NCBI RefSeq assembly: GCF_000002875.2
Contig: NW_004057899.1
Coordinates: forward strand, 1 to 19,690
DNA length: 19,690 nucleotides
Source: Leishmania infantum JPCM5
Taxonomy: Eukaryota > Euglenozoa > Kinetoplastea > Trypanosomatida > Trypanosomatidae
Reading direction: 5' to 3'
Position numbers and translations under genes: made by a program
In this document: in pieces, positions 1 through 8,112 of the stretch
Numbering within the stretch: the stretch's first letter is position 1
How the letters are laid out: each line of letters opens with the position of its first letter
The notes under the pieces: model-generated
What the model was told of the DNA's origin: nothing
The model's database searches: none
What the model saw: only the letters and a program-made list of their open reading frames with translations

Positions 1-450
1 GGGGTGGGAGGGGAGGGGCCTACACCGCAATGCGGAATACCTGGAAGACTAAATGCCTTGCAGGCCTGTGGGGGCCGGATGCGCACCCTCTCTCAGCCTG
101 CAGAGCACAGGCACGCAGCGAGGATTCGGCAAGGAGCCGGGACACCCAGCACCGTTTGGCGCCGCTCAGCCCACCGCGGCCGCACCGCACACGGCGCAGG
201 CGCGGCCCGGGACTACACTCGACGTCGCCGCGTCGGAGCAAAAGCACAGAACACAAGAGGGGGAGGCGTGTACGTTTCGAATCCTTGACACGACTCGTAG
301 TCAGCCGGTGCAAACCTGATCATCATGACCGCGAGCCACTTCGCCACAGCGCCAGCCCAGCCCTTTCCGTCGGCACGCACAGTCCGCAGCCGTACACGAG
401 GGCACGCTCTGGGCTTTCCCCACACAGAGTAGGTGCTGCATCCTGATCCA
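1..450 (-). mobile_element. possible SIDER-type retroposon remnant in the LPG2 3' flank
   Basis: This GC-rich stretch contrasts with the lower-complexity DNA around it. It lies downstream of LPG2 in the direction of transcription and has no intact gene. Short open frames overlap on both strands, as expected of degenerate GC-rich repeat DNA. Leishmania 3' UTRs often carry SIDER elements, which are short degenerate remnants of ingi/L1Tc-type retroposons that can affect mRNA stability or translation. The assignment rests on position, composition and a general resemblance of the 250-430 segment to such elements. No poly(A) tail or target-site duplication could be seen, and the window edge cuts the element. 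Confidence 0.38.
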
Positions 451-1410
451 GGGCGAATCTTTCCATTGTGATCAGAGTGGAGAACATAATCTGTTTTTCT
501 TTTAGGGTTTCATTTTCTGCTATATAACATGTGCCAAACTCCACTCTCCCGCCGGCCTGCCTCAGGACCCTTCGCATGGTGCGATGCAGCTGTAGACACG
601 CGCATGGCGATGCGCCGACTCAGCCATCCATGCAGGGACCCTGCCTCAAACTCTAGCCAGCCACTTTTCTCGCAGTCGTTCGAGTCAGGCCGATTGCGAC
701 GCCGTGCATCCCGCTGCCCCCTCGGAGCAGCTCAGGCTGCTCATCCCTAGTGGGCAGTGAGCGTTGAGTGAGATACTTTTGAGTCACGTTGGAACTTCAC
801 CCATGACATAGGTGACACAAGCAGCTTCACTGTCGCAGGCGTCTCCCACGCAACGCCACGCAGGACATGACCGCCGGCATCATAAGCAATACATTGCAAT
901 GACCTCTCCACATCACAGGTGCCTGACCCTTGTCAGCGCGAGAAGCAGTTCGGCACTGACAGAGATACAAGGATCTCTGCAGGTTGGTCACTGGATGGGG
1001 GCAATGGATGAATAAGGAAGAAGAAAAAAGAGGATAAGGGAGTAGGCGGCCAGAGGCGCACGTGCCAGTGCCTGTTGTGACTCCCACTTTACTGGTGTTG
1101 CTGTTTGCTCACCTACTCGACATAAAGAGGGAGCCAAACGTAACCGAATAGAAAAGGACGTTAACGTGAACAATGAGCTGAGAAAGCGAAAAACCGGGCG
1201 CACAGCACTGTGAAACGAATAGGCCCTACCGCGCTCGAGATCACCCTCTTGTGAAAATCGGCGCACCTCTCGCGACCTTTGTCGCGTTTTACTAGAGACT
1301 TGCCGCCACCAGAGACGTTCCTGTCCACCTCAAGGACGTTGGCGCGCCGTCCCCGAAGCGTGTTTTAAACCGCCTTTTGCTCCTTCTACGACTGCTGCTA
1401 ACAGCAGTGA
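451..1410. other. LPG2 3' flank, no gene seen
   Basis: No convincing coding sequence lies here. The stretch probably contains the LPG2 3' UTR and the intergenic region before the next gene, which is outside the window to the left. Composition is mixed. A T-rich patch lies near 494-525 and the region around 1010-1045 is purine-rich. The open frames present are short and overlap one another. Confidence 0.6.
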
Positions 1411-2436
1411 CTACTCAGATTTGGAGGTGTCATTGCTGTTCTCGTCCGCGCGCACCAGCACGATCGACTCCGCTGTCGTCTTGCCGGCCTGCTGCATCTG
1501 GTGCTCCGTATCGGAAGAAGCCTTGGCGCGGTTCGCCCTGATGTTGAGGTGCGTGTATAGGAAGCCTGCGGATAGCGCGATCATGATGCCCAGATAACCC
1601 GTTGCAGTGGGAAACTGGTGGAACACAAGCATGCCCAGAAAGGTGAGGGGTATCTTGTTCAGTGAGCCTACGACGCTCATTGTGGTGGGCGAGGTTATAG
1701 ACATGCACCAAAAGACGGAGAACGTCATCACGGAGCTCACCAGCACCGAGAACGTTAGCACCAGCTTGCCAAACATGATTGTGTCACCGATTGCTGCCGA
1801 GAACGGCATGATGTCACCGACACCCATTATCAGGAAAAAGGGCAGGGACAGCAAGTTGTTGTAGAAGACAGGACCGTAGCGGCCGATCGAGTTACTGACA
1901 GAGCCAAGGACAGCCTTCATGTACAGCGTGTACGAGACGGTGGAGACAATGTTAAGAAACGTCCAGACCAGACCCCACGCTGTTACCCACTTATCGCCCT
2001 TGGCGCCAAGCAAGCTGCCGAGGATCATCAACGCAAAAGAAAAGTAGACCATCGGGGTTTGCGCCTTGCCGTAGAGGAATTTGTCGCCGAGTGCGATCAA
2101 GACAACGGCCAGATTCTTGAGAATCGTCTGAGCCGCGACGGACATCGTGCCCAAGCTCTTCATGGATGTGAACAGCATTGCCACAAAGAGCAGAGTAAGA
2201 GGAAGCCACTTTTTCGCCACGTCGAATGAAAAGGCCGGGTACTCAATGAAGCGAGCTGCCTTCGCCAGCGCCACAATCACTAGTGCACCACCTGTCTGCA
2301 GCACCAAGATTCCGAATGGGAAGTTCATGTCGTACGTGTTCATGATTAGCTTGTTCACGAGAATCATGCTCACGCTGCAGAAGCTATACGTGATGACGGC
2401 GAGAACCGCCTCCATCACAGAGCGAGTATGGTTCAT
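1411..2436 (-). CDS. LPG2: LPG2, Golgi GDP-mannose (nucleotide-sugar) transporter
   Basis: This 341-residue polytopic membrane protein matches the Leishmania LPG2 family in length and character. LPG2 exchanges GDP-mannose (also GDP-arabinose and GDP-fucose) for GMP across the Golgi membrane, supplying lipophosphoglycan and other phosphoglycans that are parasite virulence determinants. Hydrophobic helices fill residues about 8-295. The FYNN motif of GDP-mannose transporters is at 191-194. The nucleotide-binding GALNK motif is present as GSLNK at 257-261, an A-to-S change. The C-terminal tail, about 300-341, is hydrophilic and probably cytosolic. The start is the first Met and gives the full-length N-terminal helix; the stop is TAG. 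The upstream neighbour on the same strand is the P-loop gene at 4197-4970, separated by 1.76 kb. The frame is intact. Related nucleotide-sugar transporters are the only realistic alternative. Confidence 0.95.
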   Translation of the reverse strand: MNHTRSVMEAVLAVITYSFCSVSMILVNKLIMNTYDMNFPFGILVLQTGGALVIVALAKAARFIEYPAFSFDVAKKWLPLTLLFVAMLFTSMKSLGTMSVAAQTILKNLAVVLIALGDKFLYGKAQTPMVYFSFALMILGSLLGAKGDKWVTAWGLVWTFLNIVSTVSYTLYMKAVLGSVSNSIGRYGPVFYNNLLSLPFFLIMGVGDIMPFSAAIGDTIMFGKLVLTFSVLVSSVMTFSVFWCMSITSPTTMSVVGSLNKIPLTFLGMLVFHQFPTATGYLGIMIALSAGFLYTHLNIRANRAKASSDTEHQMQQAGKTTAESIVLVRADENSNDTSKSE

Positions 2437-4196
2437 GGCAAATGCTGATGCAATCCTTTAGGTTGGATTGGTGCCGGTTCTTCTCTTTTTGATGAAAGTT
2501 ATGGGTTAGATTCGACTTCGAGACACACACACGCACACGCTCAAAAGAAACACCACAGACACCCGCAGTTGTTTCTGGGTTCTTTTCGCCCTCTCAAGTG
2601 AGTGCAGTGCCAAAAAAAATGATCAAAAGACTCCCTGTTGCTATTCTTATCGTGGGGAAAGGGAGCTGACGAATTCTGCTCCTCACAACCGTGTATGTAT
2701 GTGTGCGTGTAGGGGGTTTGGGTCAGCGAATGTGGCGCAGGAGAATGGATAAAGGGAGCGTGTGACAAGCAGAGGCGACGTGCGATTAATCTCTCTCTCT
2801 CTGAATGGGTGCCGACGACGATGTCTCTGTCTCCCCTTTTCTGTGCGGCAAAGAGAAAAGTGGTCAAGATGAACGAAAAAAAAACACGTCAACCACAGTT
2901 ACGACAGAAAGAGAGTGGATCGGCGGAGTCGACCACAGCTAGGCACCATTTGGAGTACGAAGAGAAAGAGCAATCAGCGAACGGCAGACAATAGCGCAGA
3001 AGAAAAACAAAGGCGAAGGAAACCGAACGACGAAACAAGGATGGGAAATGAGGATGCTCTTGTGCAAGTCGTTTCACATCAACACGCACGCCGAGAGATA
3101 GAGGGCGAGGGGAGGAGCTGCCGTAATGGGTCACCAGTTTTTGCGGGAAAGGGTGGAGGGAGAGCAACGGCACGGATGGGGGGAAGTGTGGCAGGGGAGA
3201 GGCGCTCGCAGAAGCCGGAGTGCGAGCAGCACATTTCAGATGGAAGCGATATCAAAGAACGAGCAGGAGGGAGGGGGGGGTCTGCCTAATGCACGACAAT
3301 CACCCCCACCATTTCTTCCCTTCCCGCCGCTAGAGAAGAGTGTACACGTCGACGTGGCAGCGAGGCCACGCGTCAGCCCATGCAGACACGGCACCATGTC
3401 TGCCAGCTCGAGGATAACAGCTACCAGTTCACCGAGGGAGTAGGAGGGAGACGTATACGTGCGCGTGTGCGAGAGAAAGCAAAGCTGTCGCGATGGGCGC
3501 TGCTCATGCGCTCGGCTCCCGTATGCCAGTCTGACGGACGTTCTTTTCGCCACTGTTTTCTTGGGCCGATGACCATGATCTAAGAGAAAAAAACACAAGA
3601 GAAGAGAACGTCGCCATCGGGAGGTAGGCGAGAGGAGAGTAGTGGTGAGAACAACATCATGCAGATCTAAGTGAAAAGTACCCGCCAAAGAAGCAACAGG
3701 GAGAGGCCAGCGAAAAACAACAACAGCAACACCAACCACACATACACAATGAGGCCAAGAAAACACTCTCAGAGGACACACAAGGCTTTTGGACGATAGA
3801 GACAACGAGGTGGTAACTTTTCGCAGGCGCGCGCACGCACACAAAGAGAGAGCAAGGGGTTTAGCGGTTGTAATCACGACTCTTAGCTCATTTGCACCGA
3901 GCAGAACACGCATACACACACAGAAAAAAAAAAACATGCACATGCTTCACAGCGAAGAGAGGCAGCCAAAGGGTACTGCAGCAGAGGAGAGAGCTAACGT
4001 GACACAAGCATAATAATACAAAAGCCATGGCGCCTCCGTCTTCGCTTGGCTGCTGCTCCTTCTAGAAAAAAAAACAGCTAATGCTCATGAAAAGACTCAA
4101 ACGAGGTTGTGTACGCATGCGTGTCCGTGTGTGTCTGTGCGAAATCTCCCCGGTGACACCTAAAATGTCTTCCCGCACTTGTAAAGTGGCATACCA
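2437..4196. other. intergenic region between the P-loop gene and LPG2
   Basis: This 1.76-kb spacer should hold the 3' UTR of the P-loop gene (right side) and the LPG2 5' UTR (left side). It is rich in purine runs on the plus strand, which are pyrimidine runs in the transcript, with CA/GT and CT repeats and several short A runs (for example 2611-2619, 2877-2883 and 3926-3934). The 235-codon open minus frame at 3236-3943 is biased toward Ser, Leu, Cys and Val, has no recognisable domain and looks like a by-product of low-complexity DNA. Confidence 0.65.
2540..2552 (-). promoter_or_regulatory. possible trans-splice acceptor for LPG2
   Basis: Read on the minus strand, a short T-rich tract (2542-2550) is followed at once by AG at 2540-2541, about 100 nt before the LPG2 start codon. 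This fits the layout of a spliced-leader acceptor. The tract is short and other AGs lie closer to the ATG, so this is only a candidate. Confidence 0.25.
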
Positions 4197-4970
4197 TCAG
4201 TTCCTCATCCAGTCATCATCCTTGTTTGTCGCCTCGAACTCCGCCACTTGCTCTCCCTGCTTCTCAAGCTCCACCATGGTAGGTGCGTAGCGCGCTGTAC
4301 CCTCCTCTATATCGCTCTGTATGCGCATCATTGCGTAAGACGGCTTAACAGAGAAGATCTTCACCACGCGATTCACCTTTCCATCTGGTGCTAACGCCCT
4401 CAGTTTTGCCCGAAATTCAGGGGATAAATTGTGCTGGCAGTCGTCGACGATGCAGCTACGCCGCAGCTCCAACGTGTGCATCACCTCCTTCAGGATGCTC
4501 TCTTCAACCTCGACCTCTCGCGTGTAGTTGTTGATGCTGCCGGTAAGACGGCTACGGATGGCATCGGAGGAGATAATGACATACGACTTGTGCACAATCT
4601 CGGTGTACCGCTTCGCCCAGAAACTCTTTCCACTGCCATGAATCCCAATTAGCATGAGAACTGTAGGCAGCGACGGGTCCGTCTTTTTGCGCGTCGAGGA
4701 GCTGCCGCCTCCGCCACTACTTCGGCTACCACCATGACTCTTGCTGTGCTCCTTCTTTGCGGTGCGGCTGCGTCTGCCGCTGATTCTTTTCGTGTCCTTC
4801 GAGGACAAATGCGCGTAGCGGAATAACAGACGAAGAGCGACAGCCAGGAGAAAGCAAAACACGGACACAACCACGATGCGTACTCGTGACGCAGTCAAAA
4901 TGGGGTGCCTCTTTACAAGGGCGGTGACCACCCCAGACATGATGCGATGCCTCTTTGCCTGTGGGAGCAT
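4197..4970 (-). CDS. membrane-anchored P-loop kinase-like protein (AAA_33 / polynucleotide-kinase-like fold)
   Basis: This 257-residue protein is of unknown function. A basic N-terminus is followed by one hydrophobic segment at about 31-51, a likely membrane anchor. A Ser/Gly/Lys/Arg-rich linker runs about 57-98. A compact P-loop NTPase domain fills 102-250, with Walker A GIHGSGKS at 109-116 and a possible Walker B-like segment, CIVDD, at 173-177. Residues 200-230 have spaced arginines (R216, R227) that could form a kinase lid. The layout resembles small ATP-dependent kinases of the AAA_33/zeta/polynucleotide-kinase group, so phosphorylation of a nucleotide, nucleic acid or small molecule is inferred, with substrate unknown. 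The domain should face the cytosol or an organelle surface. A second in-frame Met at residue 11 is an alternative start. The gene lies between TAC40 and LPG2. Confidence 0.82.
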   Translation of the reverse strand: MLPQAKRHRIMSGVVTALVKRHPILTASRVRIVVVSVFCFLLAVALRLLFRYAHLSSKDTKRISGRRSRTAKKEHSKSHGGSRSSGGGGSSSTRKKTDPSLPTVLMLIGIHGSGKSFWAKRYTEIVHKSYVIISSDAIRSRLTGSINNYTREVEVEESILKEVMHTLELRRSCIVDDCQHNLSPEFRAKLRALAPDGKVNRVVKIFSVKPSYAMMRIQSDIEEGTARYAPTMVELEKQGEQVAEFEATNKDDDWMRN

Positions 4971-4990
4971 TCGGCTGTGGATAGTGGGTG

Positions 4991-5054
4991 CTGTTTAATT
5001 ATGGTATATTCCTTTTTTTTTCGCGGGGTGGGGGTAGGGGAGGGGGAGAGGTCG
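4991..5054 (-). promoter_or_regulatory. polypyrimidine tract and candidate splice acceptor of the P-loop gene
   Basis: On the minus strand, a C/T-rich tract covers about 5025-5054, followed by a T run at 5012-5021. The first AG after it is at 4991-4992, which would leave a 5' UTR of about 20 nt before the start at 4970. This is the usual trypanosomatid arrangement for spliced-leader addition. A second AG at 4975-4976 is a less likely alternative. The tract is also G-rich enough on the plus strand to form a quadruplex. Confidence 0.5.
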
Positions 5055-6190
5055 GATCGATGAGAAGATATGAATGCCTCGTGGATTCCGTGCTCTAAAT
5101 GGAGATGACGACACAGCGCGTTCTTCTCACCACCCAGTTCGGCTCTTTTCTCTCTCTCTGTGTGTGTGTGTGTGCTTGTGTCCTTGCAGAATGCAGGAAT
5201 CGTGTCCCGCAACTACACGCGCACGCCTTTCACGTCCGAGCCGTGGATGTGGCGAAAGAAGTGGTTGTGGGTGCTTTCCTGCCCTCAACCTTTTCCTCTA
5301 CGCTACTGAGACTTCTGCTAGTAATCTGTCTTCTTCATTCGAAGACGAACATCGGTTTCCCGTTGCCGGTTTCCGCCAGCAGGTGAGCCGGTAAGTGTGT
5401 GTGTGTGTGTGTAGCCGAACTTTATGAGTACCCTGGTCAGGAAGGCTGACAAACACGAGCTCCGCCGCGGTCAAGTAGGCGAACAAAGTGACTTACCCGG
5501 ATGCATGAGCGCTCACGCAATCAGGACAAGGGGATGAATGGGGGGAGGAGAAGGAAGCGCACAATGGCACATTGTCAGAAGCAGATTAGAGGGAATGTGG
5601 GGGAGAAGGAGGCGACACGGGAGCACCTACTTCATCTGCATCTGAAAGAGAGAGTAGGAGAACTCTAGAGGAAACCGGCACAGGGCTTCTCGCATCGCAG
5701 ACAAGCGAGCACGATGCCAATCACTAGCGGGTGGCACATGACCGGCCCTTTTGCGGCTTTAAGAACATGACAGGAAACACATTCTCTGCCACACACCCCG
5801 TTCCTTGATGTCTTTACAGAAGGCATGATACGCTCGCTACCCATACGAAAGGAACAACCGCAACTCGGCACGGGACATAGAACGACCCGCACACACGCAC
5901 ACACGCACACACCAAAACGCAGTCATCTCAAGAGCGAGCCCATCAAACGCTTCCGCTCCTGGTGACGGACGATACATCGTTCCATGTAAAACTCAAAAAA
6001 AAACACACCAACGACGCCGCACGTGTCTCCTGTAGCCCAGCAATCAAGCCAGATGAGAACACCCCCGGCAAGTCAACTTCTTCTCACAGCAGCACCAAGA
6101 GAAGAACATATGGCGAAGGCAGCACTGACTTTCCGCTTATCGACCGCTCCTTGCACCCCGTGCAAAGTCCACAACTATACGCGCACCTAA
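5055..6190. other. intergenic DNA with GT/CA microsatellites
   Basis: No gene is seen. The region belongs to the long spacer between TAC40 and the P-loop gene. It holds a CT/GT-rich tract near 5150-5180, a (GT)9 run at 5395-5412 and a CA-rich stretch at about 5889-5912. Open frames here are short and consist of repeat-derived residues. Confidence 0.6.
5395..5412. repeat. (GT)9 microsatellite
   Basis: Nine uninterrupted GT units are visible, and a second CT/GT tract lies about 230 bp to the left. Such tracts are common in trypanosomatid intergenic DNA and are prone to length variation. Confidence 0.9.
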
Positions 6191-7030
6191 TCACAGCTCA
6201 CCCGGCCATTGTCGCGCGACGCCCACATCCTGGTCGTCGAGGGCGGGCCGGCTGCAGTTGCACCGGGCCGCGTCCAGGGCCCTGCTCCACGGCAGTGGCG
6301 GGGGTGTCCGTGCCGCGGGTAACACGGTAGGGGGAGGAAAGAGGTGGGTGGCCGGCGTACATGCCGGGTGAGCTCGAGCAGGAAGGCGCCTCAGGCCGCG
6401 GCGTGCAGCATCATAGCGTGAAACGAGGTGTGCTTTCAGCCTACAGCGACCTGCCAAGCCCGCGTAGCATACCGAGCAACCACCCCACGGTCGAGCACCC
6501 TCGTGGCAACCACACAGAGACGGGGGCGGACGCTCTGGCGGCCGTGGGGGTGCCGCAGTTCTCGCCGAGCTGTGGGCAGCACACCACCTGAACCCCACGC
6601 TGTCGCTGCCAGTCAGCCGCCGCTGCAGGAATCCAGAGTGCCCACGGATGCCCGTGCAGGGCTGGTCGAGCGTCGACTCCGGTCGCCTCGTCAGCTCAGC
6701 ATCCGTGCTCCTCCGGTGTGGGACGGCTGTCGACGTCAGCGCTTCTGACGTTGCTGGTTTCGAAAGCTTTTTAGCTTCGCCGCTGTGCTCCCACCCAGCA
6801 TCGCAACAAGCAATCGAGAGGGAGCGACGCCCGCGCCGGGCACCTAGTGCCGGCATTTGGGCATAGGCACGTGGCAGAATGCCATCCTCCACCGGTGTGG
6901 TGCCGGTGTCGAGCGCCATGAGGAACGATATCGCGTCCGCAAGAGCAGAAACTGCACCTTCTCTTCTCTGTGTCGTGCTGAACGCAGCCCTCCTCGCAGC
7001 AGGCCGAGAACCAGATGAGTTGGTCCACAT
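6191..7030 (-). other. 279-codon open minus frame, probably degenerate repeat DNA
   Basis: This long open frame on the coding strand ends with the tail encoded by the 210-bp repeat. Its composition (Arg, Ala, Pro, Ser and Cys rich, with no membrane segment or recognisable domain) suits random GC-rich sequence better than a constrained protein. Frames on the opposite strand are also open in the same place. It lies in the TAC40 3' flank. It could be annotated as a hypothetical protein, but I would not treat it as a real gene without a conserved homologue or protein data. Confidence 0.25.
6193..6402. repeat. 210-bp direct repeat, copy A
   Basis: By direct reading, this segment is identical over 210 bp to 19095-19304, in the same orientation and with an offset of 12,902 bp. 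It is very GC-rich and both ends are abrupt. A minus-strand frame is open across the whole unit and stops at the left edge (TGA at 6191-6193), so both copies would encode the same C-terminal tail of about 69 residues. A small hairpin lies at 6352-6367 (5-bp stem, 6-nt loop). The unit may be part of a dispersed Leishmania repeat or retroposon, or a recently duplicated gene fragment; I do not recognise its family. Confidence 0.93.
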
Positions 7031-7038
7031 TCAGCTCG
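6403..7038. other. GC-rich degenerate region next to repeat copy A
   Basis: The sequence stays GC-rich to about 7560, unlike the other spacers of this window, with several overlapping open frames on both strands. It may be an old retroposon (DIRE-like) or a decayed gene. No reverse transcriptase or endonuclease motif was recognised. Confidence 0.4.
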
Positions 7039-7740
7039 ATGGCGGCAAGCAAGCGGGTCGCAGTCATGTGTGCTCGTGCTTGGTGTGGTGTCTGTGTGCA
7101 TGCGCAGCTCCGAGAAGTGTCGACGCCTGTGCTCCCGCGCATGAGAGCCGCCGAAGCGCTGTGACTACACCGTAATCCGGCACGCTCACTTCCTGCACCG
7201 TATGCGCTGAGTAGCCTCCCTCGCATGGCTACGGAGAGGCAGCAGGCGGACGTGGCGCACCAGCGCTACGCGGCTGAGGGGCAGGAGTCCCCCCTTCTCC
7301 AGCAGCTCTCCGTCGTCTGCCTGGTTTGTGGTATCTGCCATGCGGCGACGCCGTGCAATCCCTCTGATTCGGGCAGTTCCACGTAGCAAGAGCGGTGAAA
7401 ACCCTTTCACGGACTCCTCACTCGTGCGGGTATCCCGTCCTCAGATCGGCAAGTCGGGCCGTGGCTGCTGCGAAAACTTCTCCTGCGCGTTGCCTAATGC
7501 CGAGCATCGGCTGAAGGTCCGCGGCGAGGAGCCGGAAAGAAGGGGGGGGGGAGGCGGCGGCGGTCCTCTTCCAGGTGCATGCGTACGGCAGAGAGGAGCG
7601 ACTGGCTGCGGTGTTGCGCATGAAAGAGTTTGCACTGCGCGTCGAGGAGTCCCCCGGCCCCACCATGTGCACCAATGCCCAGTGCGCCACCCTCCAGAGG
7701 GCCCACTGCACGGTGGCCCTGCATGACAGTGCTTTGTGAG
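7039..7740 (+). pseudogene. possible broken gene on the plus strand, frames disrupted
   Basis: A plus-strand reading looks more protein-like than its surroundings but changes frame. A frame opens at ATG 7039, meets TGA at 7162-7164, continues through MATERQQADVAHQRY (from 7225) and ends at TAG 7384-7386. A second frame is open around 7328-7726 (for example GENPFTDSSLV, then CCENFSCALPN). A third is open from 7515 to a TGA at 7737-7739 and includes GREERLAAVLRMKEFALRVE followed by a Cys/His-rich stretch. The last two frames meet at a G10 run (7542-7551), a natural site for an indel. An A10 run follows at 7780-7789. The orientation opposes all neighbouring genes. I do not recognise the protein, and the joining of segments is inferred; chance open frames in GC-rich DNA remain possible. 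Confidence 0.35.
7542..7551. repeat. G10 homopolymer
   Basis: Ten consecutive G residues are followed by GGC-type repeats. The run lies where two coding-like plus-strand frames meet, so it may mark a slippage indel or an assembly error. Confidence 0.9.
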
Positions 7741-8112
7741 AGCGGGAGAGGAGCGCGGATGACTTCGGCGCGGCTTACGAAAAAAAAAAGCTCCCACGTA
7801 CGTAGGATTAAAGGCTGCACGAATCCGACGACAATGCTGGGCGCTTCACTCGTCCCCAAGGACGATAAGCAGTAGAACGGGCGCACCGTTACTCTATTTG
7901 TACTATCAACGCATCATTCTTACTCAATGTTTGTGTGCGGGCGTTGGTTTGCAAGGGCATCATGACGAAAACCGCCAACAGTTCCACCAACACGAAAAAA
8001 AAAACAAGCAGATTGTTGTGTACGTCTCTGTCGCAGCTGTTGTAACGAGCGCGGTGGGTGGGCTTGCCTGGCCAAACGCGCTTCGGCACCTGCATCCGAG
8101 AAGATGCTCACA
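7741..8112. other. TAC40 3' flank, no gene seen
   Basis: This short spacer lies downstream of the TAC40 stop. It has an A10 run at 7780-7789 and a further A run near 7997-8004. The A10 run follows the GC-rich degenerate block on its right side, which would fit the tail of a plus-oriented retroposed insert, but no target-site duplication was found. Confidence 0.5.

Noticed and set aside
230..330. Short tRNA-like boxes (a near B-box at about 276-286 and an A-box-like string after it)
   Set aside because: The order is reversed for a tRNA on the plus strand, and no acceptor stem or anticodon arm can be drawn on either strand.
3236..3943. 235-codon minus-strand open frame between the P-loop gene and LPG2
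   Set aside because: Composition is low-complexity, it has no domain, and it lies over simple-repeat DNA with open frames on the other strand.
6193..7790. A full ingi/L1Tc-type retrotransposon or DIRE
   Set aside because: No reverse transcriptase, endonuclease or RNase H motif could be recognised and no target-site duplication was found, so only degenerate repeat DNA is claimed.
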